The translations under genes were made by a program, and so were the position numbers. A model generated the notes under the pieces. That model was not told the origin of the DNA. It made no database searches and saw only the letters and a program-made list of their open reading frames with translations. Positions 58,405 to 64,000 of a DNA stretch of 64,000 nucleotides are shown here, in pieces. The DNA is from an uncultured Actinomycetes bacterium. GTDB taxonomy: Bacteria; Actinomycetota; Acidimicrobiia; Acidimicrobiales; RAAP-2. Within the stretch, counting starts at the first letter, position 1; every line of letters begins with the position of its first letter. Where the stretch lies: positions 27,725 through 91,724 of the forward strand of contig CAITNF010000015.1 in NCBI GenBank assembly GCA_903893745.1. Direction: 5' to 3'.

Positions 58405-61400
58405 GTGGCTGACGGCTTCGTACATCTGCACACGCATACGGAATACTCCATGCTCGATGGAGCTGCCCGAATTGAAGAGATGGTGCTGGCGGCCAAAGAT
58501 GATGGCCAGAAGGCGATTGGCATTACCGACCATGGCAATCTCTACGGAGTAATTGACTTTTACGAGACCTGTCGCAAGCACGACGTGGTTCCAATTATTG
58601 GTCTCGAGGCGTACATGGCGGCGAACTCCCGCTTCGATCGACCTCCTCGGAGGGGCAAGGTTGATGACACCGGGGGTGATACCGATGGCGGACAGAAGCT
58701 CTACCACCACTTAACACTGCTGGCCGTATCAAACGAGGGCTATCGAAATCTTCGCGAGCTCTCATCCATGGCGTTTTTGGAGGGCTACTACTACAAGCCC
58801 CGCTTGGACTGGGAACTCTTAGAACGCTACGCCGCAGGAATGGTGGCTACATCGGGCTGCTTGGGCGGAGTAGTCCTGCAGGCGCTCTTGCAGGACAATT
58901 ATCCCAAAGCGCTGGAACTAGCTGGTCGACTACAAACAATCTTTGGTGCTGAGAATTTCTTCATTGAGATGCAAGATCACGGGATTCCCGAGCAGGTACG
59001 AACGAACCCGCATTTGCTTCAGATTGCCCGTGATCTCAACGCACCGCTGCTCGCAACGAACGACCTGCATTACGTTCGTCACGCCGATGCGGAAATTCAT
59101 GATGCGTTGTTGTGTATCGGAACTGGCTCATTAGTCGCTGACCCCAATCGGTTCCGATTTCATAGTGATCAGCACTATTTGAAATCAGCGGCGGAGATGC
59201 GTTATCTCTTCCGAGATATTCCTGAAGCCTGTGACAACACGCTGCTAATCGCCGAGCGCGCTGACGTAACGATTGAATTTGATAATGATGCACTACCTCA
59301 GTTCCCAATCCCGCCGGCTTTTGCGGGAGCTACCCACAAAGAAGGGGCTAATCGACTTCTGCGAGAGTTGGCCTTTCAAGGGGCGCACGAGCGCTACGGC
59401 GACTCGCTGAACGATGTGGTGCGCGATCGCCTCGAGTACGAGTTAAACGTCGTTGCCGAGATGGGCTTCTCGGACTATTTTTTAGTGGTGTGGGACTTGA
59501 TCCGACACGCCCGCGAGCAAAATATCCGTGTCGGTCCGGGCCGCGGTTCGGCGGCGGGCTGTTGTATTGCCTACTGCCTGCGAATTGTTGATCTTGATCC
59601 AATTCGCTACGGTCTAATTTTTGAACGCTTCCTCAACCCCGGTCGTCGCCAGATGCCCGACATCGATATGGACTTTGACGAGCGCTATCGCGGCGACATG
59701 ATTCGCTACGCTGCCGAACGATACGGTTCAGACCACGTCGCACAGATTGTGACCTTTTCAACTATTAAGGCTCGAGCAGCGGTCCGCGACGCTGCTCGCG
59801 TATTGGGTTATGCGCCACAACTCGGTGACAAAATTGCTAAAGCCATGCCGCCGCTGGTCATGGGACAAGACCTACCCCTGGAAGCCTGCTTCACGAAAAT
59901 GCCCGGTTACGAAAATCGTTACGCCGAAGCATCGGATCTTCGAGCCCTTTACGACAGCGACGCTGAGGTTAAGCACATCGTTGACGTCGCGAAAGGTTTT
60001 GTTGATAAGCGTCGCCAAGACGGCATCCACGCCGCAGCCGTGGTAATCACGAAAGGACCAGTACTCGACTACGTGCCGGTGCAACGTAAGTCCGGACCTA
60101 ACGGCAACACCGCTGATTCACCGATTGTGACTCAATACGAAGCCACCGCCATTGAGAAGCTGGGACTACTCAAGATGGACTTTTTGGGACTCCGCAATCT
60201 TGCGATTATGGAACGAGCAATGGAGCACGTGCGGCGTCGTCTCGGAATTGAAGTCGATATTGACCACGTGCCACTTGATGATGAGAAAGTCTTCGAAATG
60301 CTCCGCTTGGGCAATTCAATCGGAATCTTTCAGCTTGAGGGTGACAAGATGCGTCAGCTGATGCGCCGTTTGGCGCCCACGAGCTTTGACGACATCGCTG
60401 CGCTCGTGGCGCTCTACCGACCAGGGCCCCTATCTGAAAATGTTCATAACGACTACGCCGATCGAAAGAATCGCCGTCAAGAGGTGAGTTACGACCACGT
60501 GGACTTGGAAGAAATACTTGGCGAAACTTATGGGCTAATGATTTATCAAGAAGACATCATGCGGGTTGCTACCAAAGTCGCCGGATTTTCAATGTCTGAA
60601 GCGGATGACTTGCGTAAGGCCTGCTCGAAAAAAATTCGAGAGATGATTCAGGCGCAACGAATTAAGTTCGTAGATGGCGCGGAGCGCGAGGGCTATGGGC
60701 GTCCTCTCGGTGAGGCAATCTTCAACAAGATTGAGCCCTTTGCGGACTACGCCTTTAACAAGAGTCACGCCTACGGGTACGCATTAATCGCGTATCAGAA
60801 CGCGTGGCTGAAGGCTAACTATCCCGTTGAGTACATGGCCGCGTTATTGACTTCGTTTCGAGATGACAAAGACAAGGCAGCGGTGTATTTGAACGAAGCG
60901 CGACAAATGGGCATCACGGTGGGGGTGCCCGACGTCAACGAATCGTACGGGGAGTACGCCCCGAGTCAAACTCAGGACCAGACCATTTTGTTTGGCATGG
61001 CGGCCGTGCGCAACGTGGGCGAGGCGCTGGTCGAAAAAATTGTTGCCGAACGGGAAGCGGATGGCCCGTTCACTTCGGTGTATGACTTCGTGCGAAGAGT
61101 TGATCCTGCGGTGTTGAATCGCCGTTCGATGGAATCACTTATTAAGGCGGGTGCGTTTGACTCGCTTGGAGTGGCGCGGCTCGGATTTCTCCTCAAAATG
61201 GAAGAGATAGTCGATGTCACGCTGAGCCGACGAAAGGACCTATCGCTCGGCATCACCACACTCTTTGCCTCAATGGGCGATGCGGGAACGGAGAACGATT
61301 GGGAGGGTACCGACATTCCAATTGGCGACACGGAGTTTGAAAAGTCGGTCAAATTGGATTTTGAGCGTGAGATGCTCGGAACGTATATCTCGGATCACCC

Positions 61401-61968
61401 CCTCTTTGGAGTTGAGAGTGCTCTGGCGGCAAAAACTGATGGCACCATTACAGCTTTGCGAGAACGGGGCGAAGAACTGGCTCGCTCGAGCAAACTGATA
61501 ACCGCTGGCGGAATTTTGTCAGAGGTTGAGGTCCGAACGACACGAGCTGGTCAGAAATACGCTCGGGTTGTTCTCGAAGATCTTGGCGGGTCAATGGAAA
61601 TTGTGATTTCGTCCCGTCGATTTGAAGAGTGCAGTGGATTCCTCACCAAGGACAATATCGTCTTGATGAAGGGGCGATTTGACCAGCGTGATGACGAGCC
61701 TCGTTTTAGCGCTATCGACGTGACGTTCTTTGTTGTTGGTCAAGGTGGTGGTGAACTGCGACTTGCCTTAAGGCCCGAAGACCTCACCGCGAGTTCCATT
61801 GCAACGTTACGTGAAATATTGTCGCGTTACCCGGGTAAGTCCCCAGTAATTGTGGAGACGGGAGAGGGCGGAAAGGCCTACAAACTTGGTCCCGAGTTCA
61901 ATGTCAATATCGCCAGTGTGGTGGGGGATCTTCGTTCAGAATTTGGTCGAAACGTCATTCGCGCCTAG
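58405..61968 (+). CDS. dnaE: DNA polymerase III alpha subunit
   Basis: 1187 aa; PHP FVHLHTHTEYSMLDGAARI; PDIDMDFDERYRGDMIRY; C-terminal OB domain. Confidence 0.97.
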   Translation: MADGFVHLHTHTEYSMLDGAARIEEMVLAAKDDGQKAIGITDHGNLYGVIDFYETCRKHDVVPIIGLEAYMAANSRFDRPPRRGKVDDTGGDTDGGQKLYHHLTLLAVSNEGYRNLRELSSMAFLEGYYYKPRLDWELLERYAAGMVATSGCLGGVVLQALLQDNYPKALELAGRLQTIFGAENFFIEMQDHGIPEQVRTNPHLLQIARDLNAPLLATNDLHYVRHADAEIHDALLCIGTGSLVADPNRFRFHSDQHYLKSAAEMRYLFRDIPEACDNTLLIAERADVTIEFDNDALPQFPIPPAFAGATHKEGANRLLRELAFQGAHERYGDSLNDVVRDRLEYELNVVAEMGFSDYFLVVWDLIRHAREQNIRVGPGRGSAAGCCIAYCLRIVDLDPIRYGLIFERFLNPGRRQMPDIDMDFDERYRGDMIRYAAERYGSDHVAQIVTFSTIKARAAVRDAARVLGYAPQLGDKIAKAMPPLVMGQDLPLEACFTKMPGYENRYAEASDLRALYDSDAEVKHIVDVAKGFVDKRRQDGIHAAAVVITKGPVLDYVPVQRKSGPNGNTADSPIVTQYEATAIEKLGLLKMDFLGLRNLAIMERAMEHVRRRLGIEVDIDHVPLDDEKVFEMLRLGNSIGIFQLEGDKMRQLMRRLAPTSFDDIAALVALYRPGPLSENVHNDYADRKNRRQEVSYDHVDLEEILGETYGLMIYQEDIMRVATKVAGFSMSEADDLRKACSKKIREMIQAQRIKFVDGAEREGYGRPLGEAIFNKIEPFADYAFNKSHAYGYALIAYQNAWLKANYPVEYMAALLTSFRDDKDKAAVYLNEARQMGITVGVPDVNESYGEYAPSQTQDQTILFGMAAVRNVGEALVEKIVAEREADGPFTSVYDFVRRVDPAVLNRRSMESLIKAGAFDSLGVARLGFLLKMEEIVDVTLSRRKDLSLGITTLFASMGDAGTENDWEGTDIPIGDTEFEKSVKLDFEREMLGTYISDHPLFGVESALAAKTDGTITALRERGEELARSSKLITAGGILSEVEVRTTRAGQKYARVVLEDLGGSMEIVISSRRFEECSGFLTKDNIVLMKGRFDQRDDEPRFSAIDVTFFVVGQGGGELRLALRPEDLTASSIATLREILSRYPGKSPVIVETGEGGKAYKLGPEFNVNIASVVGDLRSEFGRNVIRA

Positions 61969-62007
61969 CCCGCTGGAGCACCTTCGAAACTCTCGTAGAA
62001 TGTTCCA

Positions 62008-62679
62008 ATGGCCATGAACGTTACTACCAAAGACACCACCGCGCTAAGCGACGCTGAGCTCGCGGAAATGGCTGACTTGTGCGTAGATCGAGAGCCGAAT
62101 TTTGACATCGGATTTCTCTCGAAGCAGCGAGAAGAGTGGGTCCTCGTCACGCACGTGCGTGAGGGAAATAAATTGCGCGGCTACTCCTTCAGCACGCTAG
62201 AGCGCATTGGCGGAACCCCCTCACTACTGGTGGGCTTGCTACTCGTAGACCGCAACTCAAAGTCAGATCAAACACTGAAATCAATTCTTCACGACCAGTT
62301 CCGTCGGGCGTTGCTCGCCTTTCCTGATGAAGACGTACTCCTCGGCTCGAGGTTGATGGCACCGGACGGGTTCCGCGCATTCATGGGCCTGGAGGATGTG
62401 GTTCCTCGTCAGGGCTACAAGCCCACTGGCGAGGACCGGGCGTGGGGTCGACGACTCGCCAAACGCTTCGGGGCCGAGAAGGCCATTGATGATCAGACAT
62501 TCGTTATGACGGTGAATCCCGGGCCGGTCGGCGGACTCGACTACGTGGCCGCCAAGGGCGTGATTCCAGAAGGATCGCAACTGCACTTCAAGGGCCTTAA
62601 GCCTGAGAAGGGTCAGCGACTCGTGGTCTTTGGATGGGCGATGGCCGAAGCCTTGGCTACGGGTAAATTGCCCAAATAG
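62008..62679 (+). CDS. Hypothetical protein, conserved-looking
   Basis: Long ORF with coding-like composition right after dnaE; no family recognised. Confidence 0.6.
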   Translation: MAMNVTTKDTTALSDAELAEMADLCVDREPNFDIGFLSKQREEWVLVTHVREGNKLRGYSFSTLERIGGTPSLLVGLLLVDRNSKSDQTLKSILHDQFRRALLAFPDEDVLLGSRLMAPDGFRAFMGLEDVVPRQGYKPTGEDRAWGRRLAKRFGAEKAIDDQTFVMTVNPGPVGGLDYVAAKGVIPEGSQLHFKGLKPEKGQRLVVFGWAMAEALATGKLPK

Positions 62680-62683
62680 GTTT

Positions 62684-63403
62684 CTAACCTCGCGGTAATA
62701 GTGCCGTGCAACTCTTGTAGCAGTGGCCGTCAATCGGTTGAGTAAGCGTGGTGAGTACGTACATCGGGCGAAAGCCCAAAGCGGTAGCGAGGTCACGCCC
62801 CACGAGTGAGTCGCGACGCGTGGCTTCGATTGCGCGAATGGCGTGATGGTCTTCGCAGATTAACCAGACGTCGTCGCCGTACCAGCCAAATCGAACCCAG
62901 GTCGAACCATCCTCTTCACGTCGAAGTAGTTGTGGTCCGCGGTCGGCTCCGATCAGTGCGACACTGGGCCGCTCCGCGCGAAATTCCCAGTAAGGAGCAC
63001 TCGGTCCACGAAAGCCCAAGAGGGGACCATCCGCGGGCGTTGCTAATTCCTCGAACCACTTGCGAATTTGTCGGTCGTGGTAAGTCCCTAATCGGCGAGG
63101 TAAATCGCCCAAAGTGATCGCTTCGGGCTGGGCCAAATCGTTGCGCTCAATATCGTTGGCCAAGACACCCTCAACGACGTCGAATGCCTCGAGGTCGCTA
63201 ATTGAAAACTCAGGCCACGGAACGCGCCAGCGCACAATAGCTTTCGAAGCTAAATCGATGACGGTGGTGCTGTCGCTCGTCGAGCCAAGCACCAAACCGT
63301 ACATAGTGCTGTTCGGAGTGAGATCGACGGTTTCTTGATTGGGGAGCTCTCGAACGAAACGCTTCATCGCTCGGGTATCGGAGCGTCCTTGGAAATAACT
63401 CAC
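62684..63403 (-). CDS. Hypothetical protein
   Basis: GTGA overlap with the upstream YyaL-like gene; no family recognised. Confidence 0.6.
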   Translation of the reverse strand: MSYFQGRSDTRAMKRFVRELPNQETVDLTPNSTMYGLVLGSTSDSTTVIDLASKAIVRWRVPWPEFSISDLEAFDVVEGVLANDIERNDLAQPEAITLGDLPRRLGTYHDRQIRKWFEELATPADGPLLGFRGPSAPYWEFRAERPSVALIGADRGPQLLRREEDGSTWVRFGWYGDDVWLICEDHHAIRAIEATRRDSLVGRDLATALGFRPMYVLTTLTQPIDGHCYKSCTALLPRG

Positions 63404-64000
63404 GCGCTGGCCATCTCTCGTAGTTGCCCCTCGAGCGTGTCAATTGAGTTGGTGGGCAAGTGACATATGCCAGCTCGACAGGCGTAGGCGGTTCCCGCTT
63501 CACGGTTCAACAACAAGGGCGATGTTCCATTTCCGGTAATCAGTACGGAGTACGACATCGCTAACGATCGTACGTGGTCGCTGAGCTCGTTGGCGTCGCC
63601 GGGCACAACAATTTGAATTCCCTCATAGGCCCAGCCGGCGGCTTCAACCAAATCCGGCACCGCGACGGGATGATTTTGAAGCAGCGACGCGGCGAGGTTC
63701 ACGAGCCGCTGGGCGACTGCCAATGTGTCACTCGAACCATTACAGAGTGCCAAGCGGGCCAATGCTCGACAGGCCACTGCGTGGCTCGAGGGTGTGGCCC
63801 CGTCGAAGATCTCTTTGATCCGCGCCGGCAGGTCAGTCACATGATCACTTTGCACGAAAAGTCCGCGACCGCTATCAGGGTTTTTTACGCTGGGGATGGT
63901 TCCATCCCAGTAGTGCTCGAGGAGGAAAGCACCCAGCAACTCGCTGCGCTGAAGCCAGAGGTCATCACCCGTCCACTCAAACGCTTGGACAAGGGCGTCA
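63400..64000 (-). CDS. YyaL/thioredoxin-domain (DUF255) protein, C-terminal part (truncated at window end)
   Basis: LLGAFLLEHYWDGTIPSV...ATPSSHAVACRALARLA...TAYACRAGICHLPTNSIDTL; frame open to window edge. Confidence 0.75.
   Translation of the reverse strand, partial: DALVQAFEWTGDDLWLQRSELLGAFLLEHYWDGTIPSVKNPDSGRGLFVQSDHVTDLPARIKEIFDGATPSSHAVACRALARLALCNGSSDTLAVAQRLVNLAASLLQNHPVAVPDLVEAAGWAYEGIQIVVPGDANELSDHVRSLAMSYSVLITGNGTSPLLLNREAGTAYACRAGICHLPTNSIDTLEGQLREMASA

Overview
This 64 kb window is a gene-dense bacterial chromosome segment. Gene content points to Actinomycetota, and I infer Acidimicrobiia: a mec-cysO-cysM cluster, a Bpa/PafE proteasome activator, Wag31/DivIVA-SepF-YggT next to ftsZ, no ftsA, and a DksA-lspA-rluD-dnaE order. 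Most of it is core genome. The main blocks are ssrA/smpB; a JAMM protease-DoxX-CysO-CysM sulfur-transfer cluster; rph/rdgB; a DEAD-box helicase fused to a cold-shock domain; clpP followed by a Wzm/Wzt-like exporter; an alpha/beta-hydrolase + phosphonate-monoester-hydrolase-like + polar amino-acid-type ABC transporter + CaiB/BaiF block; Fur/msrA; NhaA/MFS; and a long dcw division/cell-wall cluster (mraZ to divIVA). I see no CRISPR array, transposase, integrase or prophage. Observations most worth checking: (1) the dcw cluster lacks murF and murD at their usual positions; (2) MraZ-type 10-bp phased operator boxes lie upstream of mraZ; (3) CysO carries a Gly-Gly-Ala-His extension next to a JAMM protease; (4) a DksA-type zinc finger is fused to a histone-H1-like (PAKKx)n tail encoded by 15-bp tandem repeats; (5) the predicted tmRNA tag is very short; (6) a Bpa/PafE homologue ends in GTYL; (7) a sigma factor has a divergent region 4.2 recognition helix; (8) convergent gene pairs repeatedly share a 4-nt stop overlap. 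Product calls come from reading the translations and remembered family motifs. No database search was run.
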